A stretch of 64,000 nt of DNA from Planctomycetota bacterium (GTDB lineage Bacteria > Planctomycetota > Planctomycetia > Pirellulales > Pirellulaceae), in assembly GCA_014381825.1 (NCBI GenBank), contig JACNKX010000175.1, forward strand, positions 1 through 64,000. The letters are read 5' to 3'. A model generated the notes under the pieces. The model saw only the letters and a program-made list of their open reading frames with translations, was not told where the DNA came from and searched no databases. Numbering within the stretch: position 1 is the first letter of the stretch; every line of letters starts with the position of its first letter. This document shows, in pieces, positions 44,218 to 53,865 of this stretch. A program made the position numbers and the translations under genes.

Positions 44218-46002
44218 ATGCCTTATCCAATTGGACAACAGTTCCTCCGCTGCCTGCCGGCCATGCTCATACTGGCTGGGGCGTCGCTGGCAATTGGTGA
44301 CGAAGGGAGGCTAGCTGCGATCGTCGAAGTGAAAAAGAGGGCGACGACGGAAGTCTCGCGAGCACCAAAAGAGCCTAGATCGTTGGTTGTAGCGGCCAAG
44401 CCGTTACCGTTGCTCGCAGACGCGACCAAAACGGCGACACCGATCGTCAAGCCAAGCGTTGGAGATACCGTCACGCCGATTCGTGCTCAGCGAGAACCTG
44501 CAGTGCGCTTCGTCGCACCCGTTGATCCGACGAGAAGTTCGGTCACACAACCAGAATCCGTGCCCGAGGACACCGGCCAGATTGCAGCGATATTGGCACC
44601 TGTGATTCGCGTCTATGAACCGATCCGCCAACCCGCGCCGCTTCCGATCCTCGAATCCGTCCTTTCCGCCGAGAGGATGCCACAACCGAAGCAAACAGTT
44701 CCAGCTCCAACCCCGATCATCGAACCAGTCGCGCGGTCGGTCTTCCTCGCGACGCGAACAGATCGGTTGGAACGAGTTGCGGCTCCAATATCAAAAACGC
44801 GTGGCGAACGCGATGTGTTCGCCTCGCGACTGGTTGCGACACTCGAACGCATCTCGCAACCAGCTTCGGCACAGTCCCTGCCAGGAATCGCTGCGACACG
44901 GTCGAGCGTTGTGACGCGACGAGCGAACGTAACGGCGCCACCGATTTCTGGCGTCATTCAGATTGCTAGGCGAGATCCAATTGCTGCCACGAGTAAAGTC
45001 GAAGCTGCGCCCCGAGAATTGGCAGTGGAATCGGCACCGCGAACGACTCCATTGGTGGTGGAAGCCGCGCGCCCGCCCTTTAACTTGCAACCAGAAGACT
45101 CCACGATCGAATTGGCCCTTGAACGAACACGTACTGAAGTAGTCGAAGCGTCTCCCGCTGATAAGTCACCCGCCAAGCCGGTCCGATCGCGACGCGTCGC
45201 GTCAGTTAAGAAGAAGCAGTCCTCGCCGGTCGTCGAACTCGCAACGAATCCAATCGTTCAAGAGCCGACCACCGCTTTGCCGTTACTCCAACAGGAATCT
45301 GTGGCCGACTCCGAGCCGTTGCTGAAACTCACCGATCAGCCCTTGCAAGAAACAACTGAAGCGAAAAGTTCTCTCTTGCTAGGCGCAGCCCCGACGGCGA
45401 GAAAGCGTCCGTTCATTCAGCTCGCCGAGCAAGCGCCTTTACTTGCCGTTCTCCAACCCTCGCCCTCGGTGTCCAGCCTTCCAGCGCCCACCGAAGAGCC
45501 AGCTCTGACTGAAGAACAGATCGCCGAAGCAGAAGAAATTGCCGCGATTGATGTCGATTTTAAGCCCATCAATGCGATGTCTGCTCTAACTGCTCCCGTA
45601 GCCGGCGAGTTGCCGAAGAACTACGCGGCAGCGAGGTTCGCGCGTGAAGGCGAAGTAACGCATCGGATGGGTTTCAGCAGAGCGAACCTGGAAACGACGA
45701 TGATGTGGGAGGCACCCGCCAGCTCTCACCGACCCCTGTACTTTGAGGACATTAATCTCGAACGACATGGATACAAAGTTCCCGTATTCCAGCCTGCACT
45801 CTCCGCCGCTCACTTCTTCGGACATCTTCCGCTATTGCCCTACATGATGGTGAGCGACAAACATCGGGATCCGCAGTACACGCTAGGCCACTATCGACCG
45901 GGTGACTACGCGCCCTATTCGCTCTATGTGCGACGTTTTCGGATTGATGCAAGTGCCGCAGAGTTAGCCACGGCAGCGGCCTTCATATTCGCCTTCCCGT
46001 AG
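44218..46002 (+). CDS. Exported Ala/Pro/Val-rich protein with a compact C-terminal motif region
   Basis: A 594-residue protein that I cannot assign to a named family. The signal peptide is at about 1-26 (FLRCLPAMLILAGASLAIG). Residues about 30-430 are low complexity, rich in A, P, V, S, T and R, probably extended. The last about 110 residues look folded and conserved: RPLYFEDINLERHGY, QPALSAAHFFGHLPLLPYMMVSDKH and LGHYRPGDYAPYSLYVRRF. From memory this type of C-terminus recurs in planctomycete secreted proteins. The layout suggests a surface or periplasmic protein on a long tether. It has no same-strand neighbour and 268 bases of non-coding DNA in front. Confidence 0.6.
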   Translation: MPYPIGQQFLRCLPAMLILAGASLAIGDEGRLAAIVEVKKRATTEVSRAPKEPRSLVVAAKPLPLLADATKTATPIVKPSVGDTVTPIRAQREPAVRFVAPVDPTRSSVTQPESVPEDTGQIAAILAPVIRVYEPIRQPAPLPILESVLSAERMPQPKQTVPAPTPIIEPVARSVFLATRTDRLERVAAPISKTRGERDVFASRLVATLERISQPASAQSLPGIAATRSSVVTRRANVTAPPISGVIQIARRDPIAATSKVEAAPRELAVESAPRTTPLVVEAARPPFNLQPEDSTIELALERTRTEVVEASPADKSPAKPVRSRRVASVKKKQSSPVVELATNPIVQEPTTALPLLQQESVADSEPLLKLTDQPLQETTEAKSSLLLGAAPTARKRPFIQLAEQAPLLAVLQPSPSVSSLPAPTEEPALTEEQIAEAEEIAAIDVDFKPINAMSALTAPVAGELPKNYAAARFAREGEVTHRMGFSRANLETTMMWEAPASSHRPLYFEDINLERHGYKVPVFQPALSAAHFFGHLPLLPYMMVSDKHRDPQYTLGHYRPGDYAPYSLYVRRFRIDASAAELATAAAFIFAFP

Positions 46003-46009
46003 TTCGAAA

Positions 46010-46043
46010 GTAAATGTAGCGCAAAGGTAAATGCAGTGCGAAG
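46010..46043. repeat. Two-copy 17-bp tandem repeat between convergent genes
   Basis: GTAAATGTAGCGCAAAG (46010-46026) is followed at once by GTAAATGCAGTGCGAAG (46027-46043), 14 of 17 bases the same, and a partial third copy (GTAA) begins at 46044. It fills most of the 59-base gap between the convergent secreted-protein and mnmE genes. Probably a slippage product. Confidence 0.6.
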
Positions 46044-46061
46044 GTAACCACGCACCGCAGA

Positions 46062-47420
46062 TCACTTACCGATGCAAAAACGGCTGAAGATGCGTTCTAG
46101 AATGTCGTCGGTGTAGACCTCGCCAACAACGTTTCCCAACTCCTCGAGAACAACTCGAAGCTCGGCTGCGACAAGCTCTTCACCCAACGAATCGCAGGCC
46201 GCAATCCTAGCTTGTTCGAGGCTGGTTCTTGCCAGACGCAGACTCTCATGACAGCGAAGCGCCGTGCACGCCACGCCGTCGCGCGAGTCATCGGCAATGC
46301 TCTCGTAGATTGCTTGACGCAGCTCTGGTAGCCCGACGCCCGAGACGCTGCTGGTCTCGATAACGGCGCCGTTGACGTGGGGGTGGATGCCCGCATCTGT
46401 CTTTGTCCAGACGACCAGTCGCGACGGGCCGGAATCGCGACGCAGCTCGCTCACTTCCCAATCGTTCAGAGGACGCGTTGCATCGAGACAGAAGAGGAGG
46501 AGAGCGGCTTGCTGCTGTCTGGTGCGCGTCATTGCTTGGGCCTCGTTGGAAATCCCAACAGAACTGTCGGGGCTTTCAACACCGGCCGTGTCGACTAGCA
46601 GCACATCGCGATCGACGAGCGTCGTTCGTCGTGCCACGTAGTCACGAGTCGTTCCTGACACATCCGATACAATCGCAGCTGTGTTAGCGACCAAGGCATT
46701 GAGCAGGCTGCTCTTGCCGACATTTGGAGAACCGACAAGGACGACGCAAGGAGCTTCATCGACCTCCAAGCGACTGTGAAGTTGCTTTTGGACGGACTCG
46801 ACCGCGGTCGCTGCTTCTTCGATCGCTTGGATCAACTCGTCTCGCTGAATGAACTCGATGTCTTCTTCAACGAAGTCCAGCCCAGCTTCGAGATGAGCCA
46901 GAATATCAATCAAGCATTCTCGTAACTCGTGTAGCGGAGCTGCCAAACCACCGGCCAACTGCGACAACGCGACATCCAGATCGTGTTGGCTTGTCGCATC
47001 AATAACGCCGAGTACGGCTTCCGCTTGAGTCAGGTCCAGCCTCCCAGCAAGGAACGCACGCATCGTGAATTCACCCGGCTGTGCCAAGCGAGCGTTGAAC
47101 TTACAAAGAGTGTGAACGATCGCCTCAAGAATGGGAGGCGATCCAATCGTATGTATCTCGACCGTCGGCTGTCGCGTATAGCTTCTGTCGGTGGGCCAAA
47201 GGTAGACATCGCATGGGATGGAGCCCAACGCATCGTTAAGCGACAGAGTACCTGGCACTCGTTCAGCAGCCTTCACACGAGAGAGTTCAAGTCCGCTGCG
47301 TGCCCGGAAACACTTCGCGATGACAGCGAGGGTCTCTGGTCCCGAAACTCGCACAATTCCTCGTAGTGATCCACCTGGAGCTGAAGCAATGGCCGCGATT
47401 GTATCATCGACTTGATGCAT
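46062..47420 (-). CDS. mnmE: tRNA modification GTPase MnmE (TrmE)
   Basis: A 452-residue GTPase that, with MnmG, modifies the wobble uridine of certain tRNAs. The N-terminal tetrahydrofolate-binding domain (about 1-120) starts VDDTIAAIASAPGGSLRGIVRVSGP. The G domain has G1 GSPNVGKSSLLNAL (about 230), G2/DVSGTTRD and G4 VVWTKTD. The C-terminal helical domain ends with the diagnostic CIGK. It lies 46 bases downstream of yidC on the same strand; the order yidC-mnmE is an old conserved bacterial arrangement. MnmG is not in the window. Nothing unusual is seen in the enzyme. Confidence 0.95.
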   Translation of the reverse strand: MHQVDDTIAAIASAPGGSLRGIVRVSGPETLAVIAKCFRARSGLELSRVKAAERVPGTLSLNDALGSIPCDVYLWPTDRSYTRQPTVEIHTIGSPPILEAIVHTLCKFNARLAQPGEFTMRAFLAGRLDLTQAEAVLGVIDATSQHDLDVALSQLAGGLAAPLHELRECLIDILAHLEAGLDFVEEDIEFIQRDELIQAIEEAATAVESVQKQLHSRLEVDEAPCVVLVGSPNVGKSSLLNALVANTAAIVSDVSGTTRDYVARRTTLVDRDVLLVDTAGVESPDSSVGISNEAQAMTRTRQQQAALLLFCLDATRPLNDWEVSELRRDSGPSRLVVWTKTDAGIHPHVNGAVIETSSVSGVGLPELRQAIYESIADDSRDGVACTALRCHESLRLARTSLEQARIAACDSLGEELVAAELRVVLEELGNVVGEVYTDDILERIFSRFCIGK

Positions 47421-47466
47421 GGAAGTGGAGTCGTACCGGTATCCTGAACCGCAGTCTCTCCGTTCG

Positions 47467-49857
47467 TTATCGCCGCTTGTTTAGCTTCTTGCGGGCCGCC
47501 TTCTTTTCGTCGAGTTCCTTCGAGTCACGTGCAGGCGGCTTCTTCTTCGGCGTCGATGGCGTGCCGCTCCCACCGCTGTCGTCCCCTCCAGAGAGTCGCA
47601 CTTTGGGCTTTGGTATCAGTTTTCGCTCCGCGATACCCCAGAGACTTGATGCGACGAAGTACAAGCACAGGCCACTCGCAACCTTGAAGAACAAGAAACC
47701 CATAAAGAGCGTCATGTACTTCATCATCTTTAGCTGCATCGCAGACTGTTCGTCAGTCGCGGGCGGTGTGAAGAGCTTTTGATGAACGAGGAACAGGCCG
47801 ACCGTGAATAACGGCAGTAAATTGAAATAGGGACCGAGCATGCTTGATTCCGAGCCAATTATGCTGGGCATAAAGCTCTTCCAATAGAACAGCTGATCGG
47901 GGCCCGCAAGATTCGAGCACCACTCGACTCCAGGAATCAATGCAGACTGTCTCAGTTCGATATCGACGGCGATGCAGCGGTACAACCCGAGGAAAATTGG
48001 TAGCTGCAGAAACATCAACCAACATCCGCCAAACGGATTGTAGTTATGCTTGCGGAACAAGTCCTGCTGCGCCTTGGAACGCTTCTCCATGTCGCCTTTG
48101 TACTTCTCCGTCAGCTTCCGCATCTCCGGAGCCAACTCTTGCATCATCGCAGCGTTTTTCGCCGCTTTGCGGCTGATCGGAAACATGCATCCGCGGACCA
48201 CAACGGTTAATAAAACAATGGCGATTCCAAAATTTCCCACGAGCCCGTAGAAGAAGTGCAAGATGGATTTGAGTACCTTCGAGATGGCTCCAAACCATCC
48301 GTAGTAGATCACGTCGTCCAGTTTGTACGGCTTGAGGACTTGCGGATCTTTGGGGCCTAGAAAAATCCGATAGGAATGCCTTTCAACGGCATTTCCCTGT
48401 AACACGATTGGTGCGCTATCCAACTTAAAGGAAACGTCCGTGGTACGACTACGACCCTTCAGCTGCTTTGTGACATCGCCCAAAGCGAAAGCCTCGGCGC
48501 GATGGAAGACATTGTTGCTTGCGGCTTCGAGTCCCAAGGGCATCAACGCAGCCGTGAAATACTGCGTGTCAACGCCAAGGTAATGGAGTGTCCGATTCTC
48601 AACTTCCTCGTCGTCGGCGAACAGCGTAATTTCCCTTTCCTTCGGCGTCTTCTTTGCAAGCTTGTAGAGTTCGGGGCAACCGACCAACCGTCGCTCCGCT
48701 TCGCTCCGTATTAAGACGTCTCTGGCTCCAGCTCCGTAAAACATCTTGGGGTGGATTTTCGCCGAATACCACCATCCTTCCATCGGTAGCCCGGTCGGAC
48801 CACCAAGCGAATACGCGAGTGTGCGCGGCTCATTCGAGCCGTTGTGCAACTCAAGATCCATATCGACGTGATATGCAATCGGTACCTCGGTCGTGCCAGC
48901 ATCTTCATCCACTTCCAAGTCAGCTGACGTGCCTAATCGAAATCGCTTCACGAGTTCGAGTGGCTCACCCAAGTCGGCCTCTCGCTCGATCTTCAGGCGA
49001 CACTCAACAACTCCGTCTTCGATTTGTTTGATGGCCCAGTTCTTCTCGCGAGGTGAACCTAGTTCGACGGAGGTCGCACCATTCTTCTCGGACAGTGATA
49101 GTAAATACGACAATGGATGTGGCATCACTTCGTCGCCTTGAAGCGGCTCGGGCCGGATCAATTCGAGTGGTCGCACATCCAGCGTCGCGGTGACTGAAAT
49201 TTCGCTGGGCGCGGGCGAACCGGGACGCTCAATCTGAAACACAACTTGGTCGCCGGGCTTCCTCTCAGAAAGAACTTCTGGGAGCGTATTCAGATCGTTG
49301 AGCGGGGCACCGCCAACTGCAAGTAGGATGTCCTCTTGCTTGATACCCGCAAGAAATGCGGGGGTTCCAGCGCCAACGACATTGACGAAGCAGCCTCCTT
49401 CGGGACGGACAGTCAGCGCAAGAGGGCCAAGATAGCCGCTTTTGTCTACTAGATTTCGATACTTGAGCTGGCCCTTCGCATTGCGCGTCGTTAGCTCAAC
49501 TCGCTCGATCGCAGCTCCCTTGCTGTTGATGACTACTAACATCGAGTGCCCGCTGCCAACGGCATAAGATCCGAAGGTCTCCCACCGTTGTTCGGATTCA
49601 AGCGACTGCGGGGCGACTGATTCCGCATCGGGCTGGTCGGGAGATGGTTGTTCGCTCGGCTGTTCGGAAGGAGCTGCAGGCTCCTCAGAGTTCGTTTCTT
49701 TCTTCTTCACGGCGGGTTCGGTCGGCTGTTCAGCATCGGCAACGTCTTCTTCCTGATTCGCAACCGGCGGCTGCGGAAAGAACACCCGCGCCAACATGCT
49801 GTAACCGACCAAGATGCCGAGGGACAGCCCAAGAAAGAGAACGAAACGCTTTTCCAC
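47467..49857 (-). CDS. yidC: Membrane protein insertase YidC with an embedded PDZ domain
   Basis: A 796-residue YidC starting at GTG 49857. TM1 (about 4-27) is followed by an acidic Pro/Glu-rich linker, then the large periplasmic P1 domain. Residues about 150-228 inside P1 form a PDZ-like module: CFVNVVGAGTPAFLAGIKQEDILLAVGG then GDQVVFQIERPG. The C-terminal insertase core has the hydrophilic-groove Arg near 554 (VVVRGCMFPIS), the coiled-coil cytoplasmic loop and YNPFGGCWLMFLQLPIFLGLYR. A basic tail (KKKPPARDSKELDEKKAARKKLNKRR) may bind ribosomes. The PDZ module is not part of standard YidC. It is upstream of mnmE, as usual. Confidence 0.95.
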   Translation of the reverse strand: MEKRFVLFLGLSLGILVGYSMLARVFFPQPPVANQEEDVADAEQPTEPAVKKKETNSEEPAAPSEQPSEQPSPDQPDAESVAPQSLESEQRWETFGSYAVGSGHSMLVVINSKGAAIERVELTTRNAKGQLKYRNLVDKSGYLGPLALTVRPEGGCFVNVVGAGTPAFLAGIKQEDILLAVGGAPLNDLNTLPEVLSERKPGDQVVFQIERPGSPAPSEISVTATLDVRPLELIRPEPLQGDEVMPHPLSYLLSLSEKNGATSVELGSPREKNWAIKQIEDGVVECRLKIEREADLGEPLELVKRFRLGTSADLEVDEDAGTTEVPIAYHVDMDLELHNGSNEPRTLAYSLGGPTGLPMEGWWYSAKIHPKMFYGAGARDVLIRSEAERRLVGCPELYKLAKKTPKEREITLFADDEEVENRTLHYLGVDTQYFTAALMPLGLEAASNNVFHRAEAFALGDVTKQLKGRSRTTDVSFKLDSAPIVLQGNAVERHSYRIFLGPKDPQVLKPYKLDDVIYYGWFGAISKVLKSILHFFYGLVGNFGIAIVLLTVVVRGCMFPISRKAAKNAAMMQELAPEMRKLTEKYKGDMEKRSKAQQDLFRKHNYNPFGGCWLMFLQLPIFLGLYRCIAVDIELRQSALIPGVEWCSNLAGPDQLFYWKSFMPSIIGSESSMLGPYFNLLPLFTVGLFLVHQKLFTPPATDEQSAMQLKMMKYMTLFMGFLFFKVASGLCLYFVASSLWGIAERKLIPKPKVRLSGGDDSGGSGTPSTPKKKPPARDSKELDEKKAARKKLNKRR

Positions 49858-50004
49858 AGTGGGGGAACCTTAAACGAAGCAGAGCCAGCACTTACCTGCC
49901 GTCATAACAAATGCGGCGTTCGGCGCGGCAACGGTCAGCGACCAGAGCGAGTCTATGAACAGTAATTCTCCCACCAGCGACATTTCTTGCAATGGGAGAC
50001 CAAC

Positions 50005-50757
50005 TCAACGCCCCTCGCCCAGTCTATCCCCGAGGAAGTTATCGAGATCTGGGGTGTCGTATATCTTTTGAGCGGTCGTCTCTCGGTCGTAAGGGACTCG
50101 CCGAAAGTGGACTTTCTCGTTGTCTTCCAAGACGACATAGCTGGCGTTGGGATTTCCGTCACGAGGCTGCCCGACGCTACCCACATTGATCATGGTCTTC
50201 TGACCGTTCAACGTATAACAGCCGCTAAGTTCGTGGGGCGACTGGAATCGGCAGTCCTCAGTGAATACCCCGGGGACGTGCGTATGCCCCTGAAAACAGG
50301 TTTCGGGAACCAAACTGAAGATCCGACTGAGCTTTCGTGGGTTATAAACGTCTTCGGGGAAGACATATTCATTCAGCGGATTTCGCGCCGAGCCGTGGAC
50401 GAACAGGATGCTCTCCTCACGATGTTGCCGCGGCAGCTCGCACAAGAATGTCCAACGCAGACGGCGTTCCTCATCGGAATCGTCAGACGATTCGAGCTGG
50501 CGGCGAGTCCAAAAGATCGCCCGTTCGGCACCACTGCTGAAACCCTCCGGATCAAAAAGTGCGCCCTGATCATGGTTGCCAAGGACGCAGAGGTCGAAGT
50601 CCATCACCCGATCGACGCAGTCTCGAGGATTCGGTCCATAGCCGATAATGTCGCCCAGACAGTAGATCGATTCGATCTCCTGGCTCGCGATATCGGCTAG
50701 AACCGCTTCGAGCGCTTCTAGATTGCCATGAATATCACTAACGATTGCACGTTTCAC
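50005..50757 (-). CDS. Metallophosphoesterase, copy 1 (downstream copy)
   Basis: A 250-residue calcineurin-like phosphoesterase starting at GTG 50757. Metal-ligand motifs are all present: D-x-H in [29 protein letters not shown] and GHTHVPG. Such YfcE/ApaH-like enzymes hydrolyse phosphodiesters or phosphoesters of nucleotides; the substrate here is unknown. The next upstream gene encodes a protein of exactly the same length and about 60 percent the same sequence by eye, so this is a tandem duplicate. Both end in the similar tail [19 protein letters not shown]. No obvious partner is near. Confidence 0.85.
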   Translation of the reverse strand: MKRAIVSDIHGNLEALEAVLADIASQEIESIYCLGDIIGYGPNPRDCVDRVMDFDLCVLGNHDQGALFDPEGFSSGAERAIFWTRRQLESSDDSDEERRLRWTFLCELPRQHREESILFVHGSARNPLNEYVFPEDVYNPRKLSRIFSLVPETCFQGHTHVPGVFTEDCRFQSPHELSGCYTLNGQKTMINVGSVGQPRDGNPNASYVVLEDNEKVHFRRVPYDRETTAQKIYDTPDLDNFLGDRLGEGR

Positions 50758-50837
50758 TAACCGGCCTCTGCTGCTCGACTGCCCGCAACGTTATTGACCG
50801 CAAGTCTAACAATGGGCTCGTGATACGTAAAGTGTGG

Positions 50838-51590
50838 CTACCGTCCTGAGCGGAGCCGATCGCCCAACATGTTGTCTAAGTCGGGAATGTCGTAGATCTT
50901 CTGTGCGGTCTTGTCGACGTCGTAGTCGACGCGTCGATAGGTGAGTACCGAGTCTTCAATGATTACGTAGCAGCAACGAGGATCGTTATCGCGTGGTTGG
51001 CCGACCGAGCCAACATTGACCATCACAGGCTCGTCGCCAAGCCGATAGCTGTAGCTGATGTCTTCGGGTGTGAGGAACTCGCGGTCCACCGTAAAGATAC
51101 CAGGAATGTGCGTATGGCCTTGGAAACAGTACTTTTCAACACGCGAAAACAACGCATCCATCTTCCGCTGGTTATAAACATCCTCAGGAAAGACATACTC
51201 GTTGGTTGGTTCACGTGGCGAACCGTGAACGAACAGATAGTCGCCTTCAGCATGAGTTCGCGGCAATTCCCCGAGAAAGTCCCAGCGTTGATTGATCTGC
51301 ATCGGGCTGCCATTGGCCGATTCGAGTTGCTCCCGCGTCCAATAAACCGCCTGGAGAGCGACCGGGTTAAAGCCATCGGGATCGAACAAAGTCGCTTGGT
51401 CATGGTTACCGAGGATCGTCACTTGAGCCAGCTTGATGACCTGATCAAGACACTCACAGGGATTTGGTCCATAACCGACGATATCTCCAAGACAAAAGAT
51501 ATCGGTGATACCTTGGTCGCGGATGTCCGCCAAAACAGCGTTGAGCGCCTCGAGATTGGCATGCACATCGCTGATCAAAGCTCGCTTCAC
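50838..51590 (-). CDS. Metallophosphoesterase, copy 2 (upstream copy)
   Basis: A 250-residue paralogue of the next gene, also with GTG start (51590). Motifs are SDVHANLEAL, GDIVGYGPNP, GNHDQ, VHGS and GHTHIPG, so all metal ligands are kept and both copies should be active. The two differ mostly in a segment around residues 73-125 and near 165-185, positions likely to shape substrate choice or regulation. An 80-base gap separates the copies, and 268 non-coding bases lie between this gene and the divergent tsaB. The pair is probably one transcript. Confidence 0.85.
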   Translation of the reverse strand: MKRALISDVHANLEALNAVLADIRDQGITDIFCLGDIVGYGPNPCECLDQVIKLAQVTILGNHDQATLFDPDGFNPVALQAVYWTREQLESANGSPMQINQRWDFLGELPRTHAEGDYLFVHGSPREPTNEYVFPEDVYNQRKMDALFSRVEKYCFQGHTHIPGIFTVDREFLTPEDISYSYRLGDEPVMVNVGSVGQPRDNDPRCCYVIIEDSVLTYRRVDYDVDKTAQKIYDIPDLDNMLGDRLRSGR

Positions 51591-51858
51591 GCCAATCTAC
51601 CTCCAACAACCGCATTTGATGGCGAAGACGATTTCTGTCAACGCAGTTTGCCTCGTCTGTCCAAATCACTTACTCGCGTCGTAACTCCAAACGCGACAGT
51701 CTACTAGGACGTTCCGCACCGTGCAATATCCCGGTAATTCGGCGGTCGGTGCCACGCAGCTCCTACATTCTATACACTAGCATCCCAATCGGCCCACCGG
51801 TGGTCGAATCTACTCTCCCTCTCCTCTTCGTACTTCCGCTTCGAGGCTTGTAACGATC

Positions 51859-52545
51859 GTGAGAACTCTCGCCTTTGAAACTTCCACCGCGATGGGATCG
51901 GTCGCTGTTTTGGAGGACGATCGCCTGCTCGCCTTGAGCGAATTGGGGCGAGTCCAGCGGACCGCTCAATCGTTGGCACCAGCCATTCGATCGATCCTGC
52001 AAGAAGCGAATTGGGAGCCAAGCGACGTCCAATTGATCGCCGTCACAAATGGCCCTGGCTCGTTCACCGGCCTGCGCGCGGGCGTCACAACCGCCAAGGT
52101 CTTCGCTTACGTGACCGGAGCTGACGTCCTCGCTTTGAATACGCTGCAAGTCATCGCCGCGCAAGCAAATGTGACTTCAGATCGACTATGGTGCGTGATG
52201 GATGCTCAGCGTCAGCAGGTTTTTGCCGCTCAATTCGAGATGACGGACGACATCGTCCCGATTCCGACTGTCGCGACGCAGATCATAGACAATGAGGCTT
52301 GGATGAAACTTCTGGAGAGCGGCGACAGCGTGACTGGTATGGGACTCAGCAAGTTGGCGGAACACCTATCGACCGATATCAACGTTGTTGCGGAAGAGGC
52401 TTGGGCACCCCAGGCCGACACGCTCGGTAGACTCGCTCTCGCAAAATATCAATCAGGTGAGCGAGCCCATTTCTGGCAGTTGGCTCCACAGTACTTCCGC
52501 AAGAGCGCGGCGGAAGAAAAGTTCGACCAGGGATTAATCAAGTGA
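51859..52545 (+). CDS. tsaB: TsaB, tRNA threonylcarbamoyladenosine biosynthesis protein
   Basis: A 228-residue protein of the TsaB (YeaZ) family, which pairs with TsaD to make the t6A37 modification of tRNA. The ASKHA-type start is LAFETSTAMGSVAVLED and the signature TNGPGSFTGLRAGVTTAKVFAY is nearly diagnostic. It starts at GTG 51859, with no strong ribosome site. TsaD, TsaC and TsaE are not in the window. It is convergent with hemL, with 25 bases between. The length is normal for bacteria (about 220-240). Confidence 0.92.
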   Translation: MRTLAFETSTAMGSVAVLEDDRLLALSELGRVQRTAQSLAPAIRSILQEANWEPSDVQLIAVTNGPGSFTGLRAGVTTAKVFAYVTGADVLALNTLQVIAAQANVTSDRLWCVMDAQRQQVFAAQFEMTDDIVPIPTVATQIIDNEAWMKLLESGDSVTGMGLSKLAEHLSTDINVVAEEAWAPQADTLGRLALAKYQSGERAHFWQLAPQYFRKSAAEEKFDQGLIK

Positions 52546-52570
52546 GTGGACACGGGTGAGAGGTCGCGCG

Positions 52571-53854
52571 TTAGAGATCCAGCATCGCTGCTTTCGCTGC
52601 GTCAATGGTGTCGTTGATATCCACCTCCGAGTGAGCCGCTGATACAAACAACGCTTCGTATTGGCTGCAAGGCATATAGACGCCGCGCTCAATCAATCCC
52701 CAGAAGTAATTCCCAAACGTCTCGGTGTCGGATTTGCTGGCCACGTCCCAATTGGTCACGGTTTCGTCGTTGAAGAACAAGGTCATCATGCTGCCGACGC
52801 GTGTGAGCGAATGCGCAACTCCTGCTGATGCCGCTGCATCAAGAAGGCCTTTGGCGAGCCGATCACTCAGCGCTTCCAAACGGGGATAGGGGTTTTCCTC
52901 TCGAAGCGCCTTCAGTGTTGCAATTCCGGCGGCGGTTGCAATTGGGTTGCCGCTCAAAGTTCCCGCTTGAAAGACTTGTCCGGCGGGCAACACATGATCC
53001 ATGATCTCGGCTTTGCCACCGTAAGCTCCGATCGGCATTCCGCCACCAACGATTTTTCCGAGCGTCGTAAGATCCGGTGTGATGCCATTTAGAGACTGAG
53101 CGCCGCCATAAGCGACCCGAAATCCCGTCATGACTTCATCGAAGATCAAGACCGAGCCATGGGCCTGGGTAAGCTGTCGCAACGTTTTCAAAAACTCAGG
53201 CGTTGCGGGAACAGTACCCATGTTCCCAACGATCGGCTCCAGAATGACGCTGGCAATTTGCGAACCATGTTCGGCGAACGCGGCTTCCAACCCCGGCAAA
53301 TCGTTATACGCAAGTACGAGCGTGTCTTTCGTCGTTCCCGCTGTGACTCCCGGCGAATTCGGGACTCCCAGCGTCGCGGCCGAACTGCCTGCAGCGACGA
53401 GTAAGCTATCGACGTGACCGTGATAGTTCCCCGCGAATTTGACGACAACATCCCGTCCGGTGTAACCACGAGCCAACCGAATCGCGCTCATCGTCGCCTC
53501 GGTCCCCGAGTTTACAAGCCGCACCTTCTCGACCGAGGGCACGGCCTCGATGATCAGTTCAGCGAGCGCGTTCTCCGCTTCGGTCGGCGCACCGAAGCTG
53601 GTTCCGCGCTGCACTGCCGCCGTTATCGCTTCATGCACCGGCGGGTGAGAGTGACCTAGAATCATCGGTCCCCACGATCCGATGTAGTCGATGTATCTGT
53701 TGCCATCGACATCGAGCAAGTAGGCACCCTCACCGCGTTCGATAATTACTGGCTCGCCGCCAACCGCGCCGAAAGCTCGTGCGGGACTGTTAACGCCGCC
53801 AGGCATCAGTTGCTGTGCTCGTGCAAAAATCTCGTGACTCTTCTCGCGACCCAT
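52571..53854 (-). CDS. hemL: Glutamate-1-semialdehyde 2,1-aminomutase (HemL)
   Basis: A 427-residue PLP enzyme that converts glutamate-1-semialdehyde to 5-aminolevulinate in the C5 haem pathway. The start reads EIFARAQQLMPGGVNSPARAFG, and the PLP Lys is in TTLGKIVGGGMPIGAYGG (about K266). The frame is open to 53902, but that extension lies within the hairpin repeat, while ATG 53854 has TGGAG at good spacing and gives the normal length. hemB, the next enzyme of the pathway, is directly upstream on the same strand, 86 bases away, so the two form a haem operon. No sign of damage. Confidence 0.93.
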   Translation of the reverse strand: MGREKSHEIFARAQQLMPGGVNSPARAFGAVGGEPVIIERGEGAYLLDVDGNRYIDYIGSWGPMILGHSHPPVHEAITAAVQRGTSFGAPTEAENALAELIIEAVPSVEKVRLVNSGTEATMSAIRLARGYTGRDVVVKFAGNYHGHVDSLLVAAGSSAATLGVPNSPGVTAGTTKDTLVLAYNDLPGLEAAFAEHGSQIASVILEPIVGNMGTVPATPEFLKTLRQLTQAHGSVLIFDEVMTGFRVAYGGAQSLNGITPDLTTLGKIVGGGMPIGAYGGKAEIMDHVLPAGQVFQAGTLSGNPIATAAGIATLKALREENPYPRLEALSDRLAKGLLDAAASAGVAHSLTRVGSMMTLFFNDETVTNWDVASKSDTETFGNYFWGLIERGVYMPCSQYEALFVSAAHSEVDINDTIDAAKAAMLDL

Positions 53855-53865
53855 CAATGACTCCA

